From Vibrio nitrifigilis (GTDB lineage: Bacteria > Pseudomonadota > Gammaproteobacteria > Enterobacterales > Vibrionaceae), in assembly GCF_015686695.1 (NCBI RefSeq), contig NZ_JADPMR010000004.1, forward strand, positions 1,674,001-1,738,000: DNA of 64,000 nucleotides. Reading direction: 5' to 3'. The notes below the pieces were generated by a model. That model was not told the DNA's origin and did no database searches. It saw nothing but the letters and a program-made list of their open reading frames with translations. Positions within the stretch are counted from its first letter, which is position 1. Each line of letters starts with the position of its first letter. Position numbers and translations under genes: made by a program. Below, in pieces: positions 34,769 to 43,379 of this stretch.

Positions 34769-35423
34769 TCCCCAAACGGATCTTCCTGCCTTCGAACGAA
34801 TTGCAAATACATTACGTAATATGATGATTTCTGGGGAAATTACTGGTGGACAAACGTTAGGGGAAATTGAGCTTGCGGAAACGTTGGGTGCATCACGCAA
34901 TACTGTACGTGAAGCCTTAAGACAGCTTTTATGTGAAGGATTAGTCGATTACCAACGAAATAAAGGGGTCACGGTAAGACGTATGACGAGAGCTGATGTC
35001 AAGGACATCTATCGAGTGCGTCGAACTCTGGAATTACAAGCGATAAACAGTGGGAGACACATAAAGCGAGAGATTATTCATTCTATGCAAGATTCCTTAG
35101 AAATGATGCAAAGCGCAGCAGAAAACAATAATTGGAATCAAGTTGCCACTTACAGCTTACGCTTTCATCAATCAATTGTTAACGCGATAGGGAGTCCGAG
35201 ATTTGATCTATTTTTCTCAACGATTATCGCTCAGCTTAGATTGCTTTTTGCCAATGCTCCAGACGAAGAGTTTTTCCAAAAACCTTGGGTAGAGAAAGAT
35301 CAATCTTTACTCAATTTCCTTATTTCAAATCAAAGAGAGTTAGCTGCCGAACATCTTAATCAGTACTTAGATCAATCGGAGCAAATGTTGTTAAGTGTAT
35401 TTTCACACAAGGAGTTACGATGA
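34743..35423 (+). CDS. GntR-family regulator, FCD (FadR-like) type
   Basis: 226 residues. N-terminal winged helix: ERIANTLRNMMISGEITGGQ then LAETLGASRNTVREALRQLLCEGLVDYQ (seen as GASRNTVREALRQLL). The C-terminal FCD helical bundle (YRVRRTLELQAI, SLRFHQSIVNAIGSPRFD, HLNQYLDQSE) keeps the metal-binding Asp/His pattern in part. It overlaps the transporter gene and is followed by a 4-bp overlap with the DUF1989 gene, so it is translationally coupled. The tandem palindromes at 32306-32332 are the probable operator. GGAG lies 4-7 nt before the alternative ATGs 34743/34746. Confidence 0.9.
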   Translation: MMQQIVMPSPQTDLPAFERIANTLRNMMISGEITGGQTLGEIELAETLGASRNTVREALRQLLCEGLVDYQRNKGVTVRRMTRADVKDIYRVRRTLELQAINSGRHIKREIIHSMQDSLEMMQSAAENNNWNQVATYSLRFHQSIVNAIGSPRFDLFFSTIIAQLRLLFANAPDEEFFQKPWVEKDQSLLNFLISNQRELAAEHLNQYLDQSEQMLLSVFSHKELR

Positions 35424-36289
35424 CTAAATATTATCCTGCTGCCTATCAGGCTTCAGAAGGGTCTGCTCTAAATATCGATAAAGAATTTTATCAGCGTATT
35501 GCTGCAGAGACTGGCAAAAGAACATTAGTGAAGTCTGTACATGTTCCTATTCGTACAGGGCAGGCATGGAAAGTACCAGCAGGACACGTCTTTCGGGTAG
35601 TAGCCAAGGAAGGTGCTCAGGTGGGGGATTTCAATATGTGGAATGCACATAATCCGAGAGAAAGAATGTGGGCATCAAGAACCCGCCAGTTACAAGGGGC
35701 TCATGTGTCGACTTATGATCGCTTGTGGTCCAATCTTCCATTCTTGCGTCCCATGGCAACCATTACATCTGATAGTTTGGCTGATTACGGTGTGGATGAA
35801 CACGGTGGGCGTATTCATGATTTATTGGGAACACGCTGCGACCCGTACGTGAATAAAATGCTGACAGGTGAAGACTTTGATTTTCATTGCCATTCAAATT
35901 TGACGAGAGCCATTATGCCTTATGGTTTAACTGAATTTGACGTTCATGACGTGCTTAATATATTCCAATGTACCGGTCTAAATAGTGACGATCAGTATTT
36001 CATGAAAGCCAGCCCAGCGAAGAAAGGCGATTACCTAGAATTCTTTGCTGAGATTGATCTTTTGTGTGCGATTTCCACATGCCCTGGTGGTGATCTTTCG
36101 GTCCACTTATGGGGGCCTGAAGCTGAAGACCCTTTAAAAGTTTGCCGCCCCTTAGGTATTGAAATTTACTCTCTCGATTCTGAATTACTTGAAGGTTGGG
36201 AGCAGCCACGCTCACCTGATTATAAAGGTAATCATGGTTTACCGTTTCCTAAATGGGAAGATCAGCCAGATGCACAAAAAACCGAGTGA
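35420..36289 (+). CDS. DUF1989 / urea-carboxylase-associated family protein
   Basis: 289 residues matching the DUF1989 family, whose members often lie next to urea or guanidine carboxylase genes. Recognisable parts are VPIRTGQAWKVPAGHVFRVV, GAQVGDFNMWNAHNPRERMW, TRCDPYVNKMLTGEDFDFHCHSNL, and the cysteine-containing CAISTCPGGD. The conserved Cys/His residues suggest metal binding. No urea carboxylase or allophanate hydrolase gene lies nearby; here the partners are an amino-acid-type importer and a GntR regulator. It probably processes the imported nitrogen compound, but the reaction is unknown. The start overlaps the GntR stop by 4 bp. Confidence 0.82.
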   Translation: MTKYYPAAYQASEGSALNIDKEFYQRIAAETGKRTLVKSVHVPIRTGQAWKVPAGHVFRVVAKEGAQVGDFNMWNAHNPRERMWASRTRQLQGAHVSTYDRLWSNLPFLRPMATITSDSLADYGVDEHGGRIHDLLGTRCDPYVNKMLTGEDFDFHCHSNLTRAIMPYGLTEFDVHDVLNIFQCTGLNSDDQYFMKASPAKKGDYLEFFAEIDLLCAISTCPGGDLSVHLWGPEAEDPLKVCRPLGIEIYSLDSELLEGWEQPRSPDYKGNHGLPFPKWEDQPDAQKTE

Positions 36290-36309
36290 ATAGTGCAAAG
36301 TGTGAATTC

Positions 36310-36337
36310 AAACAAAGGGCCATTCGGCCCTTTGTTT
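36310..36337. terminator. Bidirectional terminator
   Basis: AAACAAAGGGCC / GGCCCTTTGTTT, 12-bp perfect stem with a 4-nt loop, between the convergent DUF1989 and NAD(P)-binding genes. Confidence 0.88.
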
Positions 36338-36362
36338 ATTTTGTTACTTCATCATAGCGCTA

Positions 36363-36992
36363 TTAGCGAGATAGCCATGCTGGAATGATTTGAGTACCTT
36401 TTCCAAGCATGTAACCAAAGTGAATATTCATATAAGCCAATGGTTCTAGGTAACGCGCATTACTTAGTGCTCCTGCATCCACTGCATCAAATCCTGCTTC
36501 ATTAGCCAATGTTAGTACGGTTTGTTTAGCCGCATCGTCATCAGCGGCAACAAATGTTTGCGCTTTGTTTCCTGCAAATTCTAAACCTTGTTCATAAACT
36601 TGTACGAAGACGGTATTGAATGCTTTTACTACTTTTGCTTTTGGCAATAATGTTTGGATTTCTTCAGCAGCGGAGGTATCAAAACCAATGCTTAAGCCTG
36701 AGAAATCGGCTTTCACAGGGTTAGTCACATCAACGACGACTTTACCTGAAAAATCAATACTGCTTGCTAGGTTGCTAATTGCTTCATATGGTGTTGCGAG
36801 TATAACGACATCAGCCCCTTTTACCGCATCAGCAATGCTGACAGCACTGATATTGTCTTTAGCTAATTTATTAGCCACTTGACGAGCAGATTCTTCATGG
36901 TGTGAAGCCAAAGATACGCTGTACGCAGTTTGACCAAAAGTGAAAGCTAGACCTGAGCCGATGTTACCTGAACCGATGATGGCAATGTTCAT
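36363..36992 (-). CDS. NADPH-dependent F420-reductase-like NAD(P)-binding protein
   Basis: 209 residues with a Rossmann start MNIAIIGSGNIGSGLAFTFG and the family pattern VVILATPYEAISNLA, VVVDVTNPVKADF, KAFNTVFVQVYEQG. Proteins of this COG2085 type reduce F420, ferric chelates or other small substrates; vibrios lack F420, so a different acceptor is likely. The LysR gene at 37131 is divergent and probably regulates it. Confidence 0.85.
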   Translation of the reverse strand: MNIAIIGSGNIGSGLAFTFGQTAYSVSLASHHEESARQVANKLAKDNISAVSIADAVKGADVVILATPYEAISNLASSIDFSGKVVVDVTNPVKADFSGLSIGFDTSAAEEIQTLLPKAKVVKAFNTVFVQVYEQGLEFAGNKAQTFVAADDDAAKQTVLTLANEAGFDAVDAGALSNARYLEPLAYMNIHFGYMLGKGTQIIPAWLSR

Positions 36993-37130
36993 AATATTTC
37001 TCCAATTCGTTGTTAGTTATTAAGTTGCGATGTTGTTTCGCTGTGATGTCAGTATTGCTCTCGGGCCTTTTCAACACAATGGAGAATATATAGAATAACT
37101 TTCTACATTTTGTTCCTAATGAGGTAAGCG

Positions 37131-38048
37131 ATGGATTTAGTCGATGGTTTAAAAGCGTTTGTTATTACGGCGCAAACAGGCTCATTTACCGATGCTGCGA
37201 ATCGGTTGGGAATATCTAATCGCTTAACTTCAAAATATGTCGCTCAACTGGAAGACAAGATCGGTGCAAGATTATTACAGCGCACCACTCGCCAAGTGGG
37301 TTTAACACCACAAGGTGAGGAATTATTAGCACGAGCACCCGCATTACTTGCTGAACTTGATGACTTGATTGGCAGTGTGTCGGAAGATGCAAAAGGTTTA
37401 ACAGGATTATTAAGAATTTCAGCTCCAGTGACTTTTGGCGAAATGTATATCAATGAGATGTTGAGCCGTTTTGCGGTTCAGCACCCTAATCTTTCTATCG
37501 ATTTAAGGTTAAGTGATTCACATGTGGACTTAGCGGCTGAGGGTTTTGATATTGCTTTTCGCATTGGGAAGCCGGATCTAAACACACTAAAAGTGCGTAA
37601 GTTGGGCACGATTACTAGTGTGCTGATTGCTGGGCAAAGCTATCTGGAACAACATGGAGAACCTCGTTCTCCCGACGATCTTGTCCATCACACCTGTATT
37701 CTAGATACCAATATGCGCGAGGCTAACCGATGGGTGTTTTGCAAAGATGGTCAAGAGTCTGTATTTCATCCAGCGCGCAACTTTACGGTTAACAATGCTC
37801 GTATCGCAAAAGATTGGGCACAGAACGGTTTAGGTATCGCGTTATGTCCCAGTTTTGTGTTACAGAAATATCGTGATGAAGAAAATGGTAACCTAGTACG
37901 ATTACTTTCTGATTACTCAATGAAAACTCTCCCTCTTTGTGCTGCATATCTGAATGGGAAAGTGGTCCCGAAAAAGGTAAGAACTTTGATTGATTTTGCA
38001 GTGCAAGATTTTGAAAACAGCAACTTATCGGCATGTCAGATGAATTAA
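37131..38048 (+). CDS. LysR-family transcriptional regulator
   Basis: 305 residues. Helix-turn-helix in SFTDAANRLGISNRLTSKYVAQLE; the linker EELLARAPALLAEL; the effector domain begins GLLRISAPVTFGEMYINEML, placing it in the CrgA/YafC-like group. It is divergent from the NAD(P)-binding gene, with which it likely forms a regulatory pair. AGGTAAGCG precedes the ATG. Confidence 0.88.
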   Translation: MDLVDGLKAFVITAQTGSFTDAANRLGISNRLTSKYVAQLEDKIGARLLQRTTRQVGLTPQGEELLARAPALLAELDDLIGSVSEDAKGLTGLLRISAPVTFGEMYINEMLSRFAVQHPNLSIDLRLSDSHVDLAAEGFDIAFRIGKPDLNTLKVRKLGTITSVLIAGQSYLEQHGEPRSPDDLVHHTCILDTNMREANRWVFCKDGQESVFHPARNFTVNNARIAKDWAQNGLGIALCPSFVLQKYRDEENGNLVRLLSDYSMKTLPLCAAYLNGKVVPKKVRTLIDFAVQDFENSNLSACQMN

Positions 38049-38283
38049 ATATGAGTAAACGTATTAATGCCAAACTTTATGCAAGCTTTTACCTATGGCT
38101 TTTTAATAACCAATAGTTAATTTCTCTTGATACAACAAATACTTATCTTTTTTACTTAGATGCTTGACAGCGGCTTTCGAGAGGTCTATTTTCTTTCGTC
38201 ATGAGCTGAGTGGCGCCGCATAGTCGAGTTCTACCTGCTTGTTTTAAATAGATAATTTGATAAATAGTTATCTATTCCATACT

Positions 38284-38359
38284 AGGCCGTTAACTCAGTT
38301 GGTAGAGTAGTTGACTCTTAATCAATCGGTCGCGGGTTCGAACCCCGCACGGCCTACCA
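38284..38359 (+). tRNA. tRNA-Lys (anticodon CTT), CCA encoded
   Basis: A complete 76-nt cloverleaf: acceptor stem AGGCCGT / ACGGCCT, D-stem ACTC/GAGT, anticodon stem GTTGA/TCAAT with loop CT-CTT-AA (anticodon 38317-38319), T-arm GCGGG-TTCGAAC-CCCGC and an encoded ACCA end. The body is close to E. coli tRNA-Lys(TTT). It is a single tRNA with no neighbours of its kind. The downstream region looks more accessory, so the 3' end is a possible integration site, although no second att copy was found. Confidence 0.95.
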
Positions 38360-39057
38360 TTTTCCCTCTAAGTCATGTTTCTTATTCTCTGCCGAAATTG
38401 ATTTCACTAGGTGTTCGACTTTCAGCTGTCAGTATTTTTTACATCCGTATACTCCCATATTTGCTCGATCATTATTGGCTTATTAGATCGTATCTTATTG
38501 ATATTGATAGACCTGTAACCTTGGTCTTTCTTATTGATTCATCCGTCGTTGATTTAAAGTGTTAGATTTTTTGACTCGTGTCTCATCGCCATTGTCTGAC
38601 TTTTTTACACTGTAGCTTACAGGTACCTAGGTTGTTAGAACATTAAGCGCTGTTCTAGGAAGTTACGTGTTTTGTTTCCATAAAAAGTTTATTAATAATT
38701 AAATCCGATGGTTATGTATGATCTGCTTTATTGAAACGGTGAGCGGTAAAAGTATCTAGCGATTGTGGCTAACTATTTGAATAGCATCGGGATGCATTGC
38801 GATATTTTGGATCTTTGAAGTGTAAATACCGAGATTTATACGTGAAGTCACTCAGATTTTATACTAAACCTATGGCATAAAAAGACAGGGTTTGTTGGAT
38901 ACAGACATACGATTAAAACGATAGATTGTCAGAGAATTTTACACACTTGAATGATAGAGGTGTTTATCTGGATAATTTCAATTAAAAACAAAGGATTAAA
39001 ACATGGCATGTATTTAGCATTACAGCACTGTCCGCACTTAATGGCAGGAAATTATTA
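38360..39057. other. 698-bp region without genes after the tRNA
   Basis: Frames here are short and lack ribosome binding sites. No repeat of the tRNA 3' end, no integrase remnant and no strong hairpin were seen. It presumably carries the tRNA terminator and the promoter of the PEP-CTERM gene. Confidence 0.5.
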
Positions 39058-39753
39058 ATGGTAAAGTTAGTTGTATTATTGTTGTTAACTGTTGTTGCGC
39101 CATTGACTCACGCGTCATTTATCTCTGATGTTCACTATAACAACATCGAGAAAAAGGCTTTGAATCTGGATAGCTCATTCTCTACTGGTGTTCAAGAAGG
39201 GGTAATAGGCTCCGATAGTGGTTGGTCTTGGGTGTCTATCAGTGGTGATCTCGATAACTTTGTCGATTTTTATAGTTTTACTAACCCTGAATCAGGGAGT
39301 AACTGGTGGTTTGATATTGATAATGCATTTGGGTCCATGCTAACGCTATACAGCACTTCTGGTGTTGAAATTTGGACTAATATCGGTACGGGATGTACTG
39401 ACCTAGATGCTTCTTCAGTTGGTTGTGATTCTCTTTGGGCTGATGATGATAGCTTCTTTCTTGAAGAGATTGGCGTCACTTTAGATGCGGGTGACTATAT
39501 TTTGGTCATGAACTCTTACTTTCGTAGTGTTCCTGCTACCAGCATTCCGTATGGATTAAATGACAAGTCCTACGTGTTGAATGTTAGTACTGATGCGACA
39601 TTGAGTTCATCGGTGACCACGTTAAGTGTGAGTTCGTTAACCTCAACAAGCGTGAGTCAGGTGCCAGAACCTTCATCAATTCTCATCTTGGGATTAGGTT
39701 TACTGGCAATACGTGTTGTGTGCTCTGCTAAAAGAAAATACGTCACCGCTTAA
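39058..39753 (+). CDS. PEP-CTERM sorting-domain secreted protein
   Basis: 231 residues: signal peptide MVKLVVLLLLTVVAPLTHAS, then a 180-residue extracytoplasmic region rich in Ser, Asp and aromatic residues (similar to pre-peptidase or DVUA-type beta domains), a Ser/Thr-rich spacer and a C-terminal PEP-CTERM: VPEPSSILILGLGLLAIRVV followed by the basic tail CSAKRK. This tail is recognised by an exosortase, which is normally linked to exopolysaccharide loci. No exosortase gene is in the window. Function is unknown; surface or matrix attachment is inferred. It is flanked by long gene-free regions. Confidence 0.82.
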   Translation: MVKLVVLLLLTVVAPLTHASFISDVHYNNIEKKALNLDSSFSTGVQEGVIGSDSGWSWVSISGDLDNFVDFYSFTNPESGSNWWFDIDNAFGSMLTLYSTSGVEIWTNIGTGCTDLDASSVGCDSLWADDDSFFLEEIGVTLDAGDYILVMNSYFRSVPATSIPYGLNDKSYVLNVSTDATLSSSVTTLSVSSLTSTSVSQVPEPSSILILGLGLLAIRVVCSAKRKYVTA

Positions 39754-39775
39754 ACAATGGTGGAATGGATGACGA

Positions 39776-39806
39776 GCCGTGGTTGAGTATTCAGCCACGG
39801 CCTTTT
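39776..39806 (+). terminator. Terminator of the PEP-CTERM gene
   Basis: GCCGTGGTTGA / TCAGCCACGGC, an 11-bp stem with one wobble pair and a 4-nt loop, followed by four T. Confidence 0.8.
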
Positions 39807-40467
39807 GCTATCAAGGCATTGTACAAGGTGCTACAGAGTCATATTTATCGAGAACTTAATAAGTGCAAATTAACCAACCAAGTTTGTGCATAAATAAAAC
39901 TAATGGAAATAGATGAAGTATTTTGTTCGGAGTATTTAATCGCGGTGAGATTATTTAATGCTACATAAATCATCATAACGTTGTGATGATTTGTCATACT
40001 ATTTATTTAATAATGATAACTTCTGATTTCTACTGTCGATTTTATATTTAATAAATATATAAAATCGACACATATCTAAAGTGTAATGTTCTGATATTTA
40101 AATTTAATCTAGTTATCTATATATTTATATTCTAATAATTTAGTTTATGAAACTAAATCGTAGGTTTTTTATTTGTTTTTAGTCTTTTGTTTATAACAGT
40201 GTTTTATATTGCTGTCCCTGTTTTTAAATATTATTGTTCAATAACAAAATTCATGTTGAAGATGAAAAAATATAGTGATAACAATAAAGGAATAGAATAT
40301 TTCACATGATGAAAGGGAGTGGGTTTATCCATTAATAATGGATTGGTTAAATAAGAATTTAATTCATTAGTTTTATGTATTTATCTATTTGAAGTTAAAA
40401 AGTTTGTGTACAGCATTGTAAGCGACAAGGAGTTGCTTCAGCTAAGAATCATAAGGAATCGTGATCT
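39807..40467 (+). other. 661-bp AT-rich region upstream of the PTS operon
   Basis: Very AT-rich DNA with no gene. It contains a perfect palindrome ATCCATTA-A-TAATGGAT (40327-40343) about 125 bp before the PTS start, a likely operator, and the ribosome binding site AAGGAATC just before 40468. Confidence 0.5.
40327..40343. promoter_or_regulatory. Perfect 17-bp palindrome upstream of the PTS operon
   Basis: ATCCATTA and TAATGGAT flank a single A. A symmetric site of this size in a promoter region suggests a dimeric repressor; its identity is unknown. Confidence 0.4.
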
Positions 40468-41868
40468 ATGAACTTTATCAATATGTCTGAAACCATACTA
40501 GAAAATCTTGGTGGTGCTGATAATATTAATAATATAACCCACTGTGCAACAAGGTTAAGAATCAGCTATAAAAACAAGAATCTAGTTAACGAAGATAAGA
40601 TAAAAAATGCAGACAGCGTTGTCGGTTTTGTCAGTAAACAAGGTGGTATTCAAGTTATTATTGGCCCTAAAGTGGGCGAAGCTTATAACGACTTAATGGA
40701 AGTTATTAAAAAAGCATCTCCAACTCATAATATTGAAAGTGATAATAACAGTAATATTGATACAAGTGATGAATTAAATAAAGATACCCTATATTATGTG
40801 AATGCATTTGGTAACTTTTGTGCCTCTGTATTTATGCCAATGATTCCTGCTCTTATTATTGGTGGTTTAATCCTTTCTTTCCGAAATTTAATGATCAACT
40901 ACTTTGGTATCTCCGTCGAAGGTGGTACCGCTCATATTATGTTGGCCATTTTCCAAGCCGCTTTTGCTTTTTTACCTATCTACATTGGATTTAATGCAGC
41001 GAAAACATTAAAGCTACAACCCGTATTAGGCGCACTGTTAGGGTGTTTATTGGTCAGCCCCGCGATTTCAAATGTTGATGGATTATCAATGTTTGGCTTT
41101 GATATTCCAAAGGTGAATTATGCTAGTAGCGTGATGCCCGTGATTTTTGGCTGTTTGTTTATGTTCGGTGTTGATCGTGTACTAAGCAAAATTATTCCAG
41201 AAGCGGTGACCTATTTCTTAAAACCATTGCTGACGATTTCCATTACTGTTCCTGTCACACTGATTATCCTTGGCCCGATTGGAACGGAACTCAGTCACGG
41301 GTTCTCCAATGGCCTGTTATGGTTGATGCATTCTGCCGGAGCCGTAGCAATGGTAGTGCTATCCGTCATTTACCCCTACATGGTGATGCTGGGGCTCGAT
41401 AAAGCCTTAGCGCCAGTTGGGATCAACTTGATCGCGACGCTTGGTTATGATCCTCTAACATTAACTGCTGGATTTGTATCTAACTTAAGTATCGGGGCTA
41501 CTGCGGTCGCTATTGCTCTGTCTGTGCGCAAAAATAAAGAGAAGAAAGGGATGATCACTTCCTTTGGTTTCACTGCGCTATGTGGCGTGACTGAGCCCGC
41601 CTTCTACGGTGCATTAATTTCTCGTCCAATCGTTTTAGTGGGTACTGCGATTGGTGCTGTATGTGGTGGTTTAACTGCAGGCATTCTTGGCATGGTGAAC
41701 TATGTGCAAGGTGGTTGTCCTGGACTACTCACATTCCTATTTTTCTTAAACCCTGATGGTTCTATGTATAACTTGGTGGTCTCTTTCATCGTAGCCATTG
41801 TCACCATTATTTCTGCGTTTATCGCAACCAAGTTAGTGCTGATGAAAACTCAGCTCACCATCGACTAA
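40468..41868 (+). CDS. PTS sugar transporter subunit EIIBC (glucose/MurNAc superfamily)
   Basis: 466 residues. The N-terminal EIIB domain (about 1-90) has the phospho-cysteine in NNITHCATRLRISYKN (Cys26), and VVGFVSKQGGIQVIIGPKVG is typical of this superfamily. A linker rich in Asn/Ser leads to an EIIC domain with about ten helices and the substrate-loop signature FGFTALCGVTEPAFYGALIS. No EIIA domain is attached, as in MurP or NagE-like systems that borrow EIIA-Glc. It imports and phosphorylates a sugar or sugar derivative, which is not identified. It heads an operon with the M81 and M24 proteins. Confidence 0.9.
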   Translation: MNFINMSETILENLGGADNINNITHCATRLRISYKNKNLVNEDKIKNADSVVGFVSKQGGIQVIIGPKVGEAYNDLMEVIKKASPTHNIESDNNSNIDTSDELNKDTLYYVNAFGNFCASVFMPMIPALIIGGLILSFRNLMINYFGISVEGGTAHIMLAIFQAAFAFLPIYIGFNAAKTLKLQPVLGALLGCLLVSPAISNVDGLSMFGFDIPKVNYASSVMPVIFGCLFMFGVDRVLSKIIPEAVTYFLKPLLTISITVPVTLIILGPIGTELSHGFSNGLLWLMHSAGAVAMVVLSVIYPYMVMLGLDKALAPVGINLIATLGYDPLTLTAGFVSNLSIGATAVAIALSVRKNKEKKGMITSFGFTALCGVTEPAFYGALISRPIVLVGTAIGAVCGGLTAGILGMVNYVQGGCPGLLTFLFFLNPDGSMYNLVVSFIVAIVTIISAFIATKLVLMKTQLTID

Positions 41869-41893
41869 TCGAATTGATCTACAAGGAAATGTT

Positions 41894-43339
41894 ATGAAAA
41901 TTCTTATTGGCCATTTCACCAGCGAATCGAATGAACACGTCCCATACTTGGGTGAACTAAAAAACTTCATTTTGGGTTATGGCGATGAAGTACAAGATTT
42001 GATGCATTTACGTGATGTGTTTAAAGAAAATGATGTGGAGGCGATTGGCTCAATCTACGCGAATGGACACACATCTGGCCCTGTAGAAAAGCATGCGTTT
42101 GAGTACATATTGAATCGCCTCATTACTGACGTGAACAAATACCGTAATGATATTGATGGTATTTTGCTGTTGCTGCATGGTGCGAGCAAAATCCAAGATT
42201 TACCGGGTAGCAGTGGTGAACCACTTATCTTGAGTAAAATTCGTGACATCATGGGGCCGTATTTCCCTGTCGCTATCGTGGTCGATCCACATGGTAACCT
42301 CAATCAAGACTACTGTGAAAGCGCTACGATTTTGCGTAGCTACCGTGAATCTCCCCATACAGATATGTACCCAACTCACCAATACGTGGCTCAATTACTG
42401 ATCGATTTAATTAAGGATAATCGCAAAACCAATGCCGTGTATCGCAAGCTGCCATTAATTTTAGGTGGTGAGCGTTCAGTGAGTACTGATGAGCCTGTGC
42501 GTTCAATTAACCAACTGTTAGACAAAGTAGAGCAAGATGAACGCATTATGTCTGCTTCTTGGCATGTGGGCTATATTCGCCACGATTCGCAAAATATTGG
42601 TTGTTCGATTGTGGTCGTACCAAGTTCGAAAGAATACAGTGAATACGCCAATGAAGTGGCGGACATGTTGGCCAATTACGTAATGGATAAGCGTCATGAG
42701 TTCCATTTTCACGGTAATGCTTTAGAGCCTGAAGAGGCGCTCACCACTGCACTAGATTTTGCTCAAGGGCGTGTGTTTATCACCGATTCGGGGGACAACA
42801 CCACATCGGGAGCAACAGGAGCCAATACCTACATTTTGCGCCAGTTTCTTGCAGCAAGTGATTACCAAGATAAAAAGATTCTCTTTGCCACCATCAATGA
42901 TCCTAATGCAACCCGAGAATTGCTAAAACAGTCTGAAGGTGACAAAGTGACGTTTACCGTTGGGCAAAATATTGATGAGTTAAGTCAACCCGTTGAGTTG
43001 TCTGGCACAATAAAACGAATGGGTATTGTGCATAATATTTTGGGTGTAAAACGCAAATTTGGTGATGTTGTGACGGTTGCTATCGATGGTGCTCCGATTG
43101 ATGTCATGGTCGCTAATGTGGGTATCAGTTTTGCCGAGCTTCACCAATATGAAGCGGCGCAGGTCGACCCTTATCAATATGATATTGTGATCGTAAAACA
43201 GGGTTATATTTTCCCAGAAATCAATGCAATTGCGGATATGAGCATCATGAGTTTAACCAATGGAACGACGTACCAAGTCGCAGAAAAATTGCCATTTAGA
43301 CTGATTGATCGCCCAATGTTCCCGATTGACCAATTTTAA
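41894..43339 (+). CDS. M81-family (microcystinase MlrC-like) metallopeptidase
   Basis: 481 residues, with the M81 N-terminal catalytic domain and an MlrC C-terminal domain. Zinc-ligand candidates are all present: Glu in KHAFEYIL (near 70), His in LLLLHGAS (near 95), Asp and His in VVDPHGNLN (131 and 133) and His in SPHTDMYPT (155). The C-terminal part begins near SGDNTTSGATGANT. Family members cleave linearised microcystin or other small amide compounds; the natural substrate here is unknown. It follows the EIIBC gene by 25 bp with AAGGAAATG upstream, so it should act on a compound related to the PTS substrate. Confidence 0.88.
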   Translation: MKILIGHFTSESNEHVPYLGELKNFILGYGDEVQDLMHLRDVFKENDVEAIGSIYANGHTSGPVEKHAFEYILNRLITDVNKYRNDIDGILLLLHGASKIQDLPGSSGEPLILSKIRDIMGPYFPVAIVVDPHGNLNQDYCESATILRSYRESPHTDMYPTHQYVAQLLIDLIKDNRKTNAVYRKLPLILGGERSVSTDEPVRSINQLLDKVEQDERIMSASWHVGYIRHDSQNIGCSIVVVPSSKEYSEYANEVADMLANYVMDKRHEFHFHGNALEPEEALTTALDFAQGRVFITDSGDNTTSGATGANTYILRQFLAASDYQDKKILFATINDPNATRELLKQSEGDKVTFTVGQNIDELSQPVELSGTIKRMGIVHNILGVKRKFGDVVTVAIDGAPIDVMVANVGISFAELHQYEAAQVDPYQYDIVIVKQGYIFPEINAIADMSIMSLTNGTTYQVAEKLPFRLIDRPMFPIDQF

Positions 43340-43379
43340 GCCGTAGTGCCCATGGAATGGGCATTTAAATCATGAGGAT

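Noticed and set aside
38311..38565. 84-codon open frame starting inside the tRNA.
   Set aside because: Overlaps the tRNA-Lys gene, no start signal and no recognisable protein pattern.
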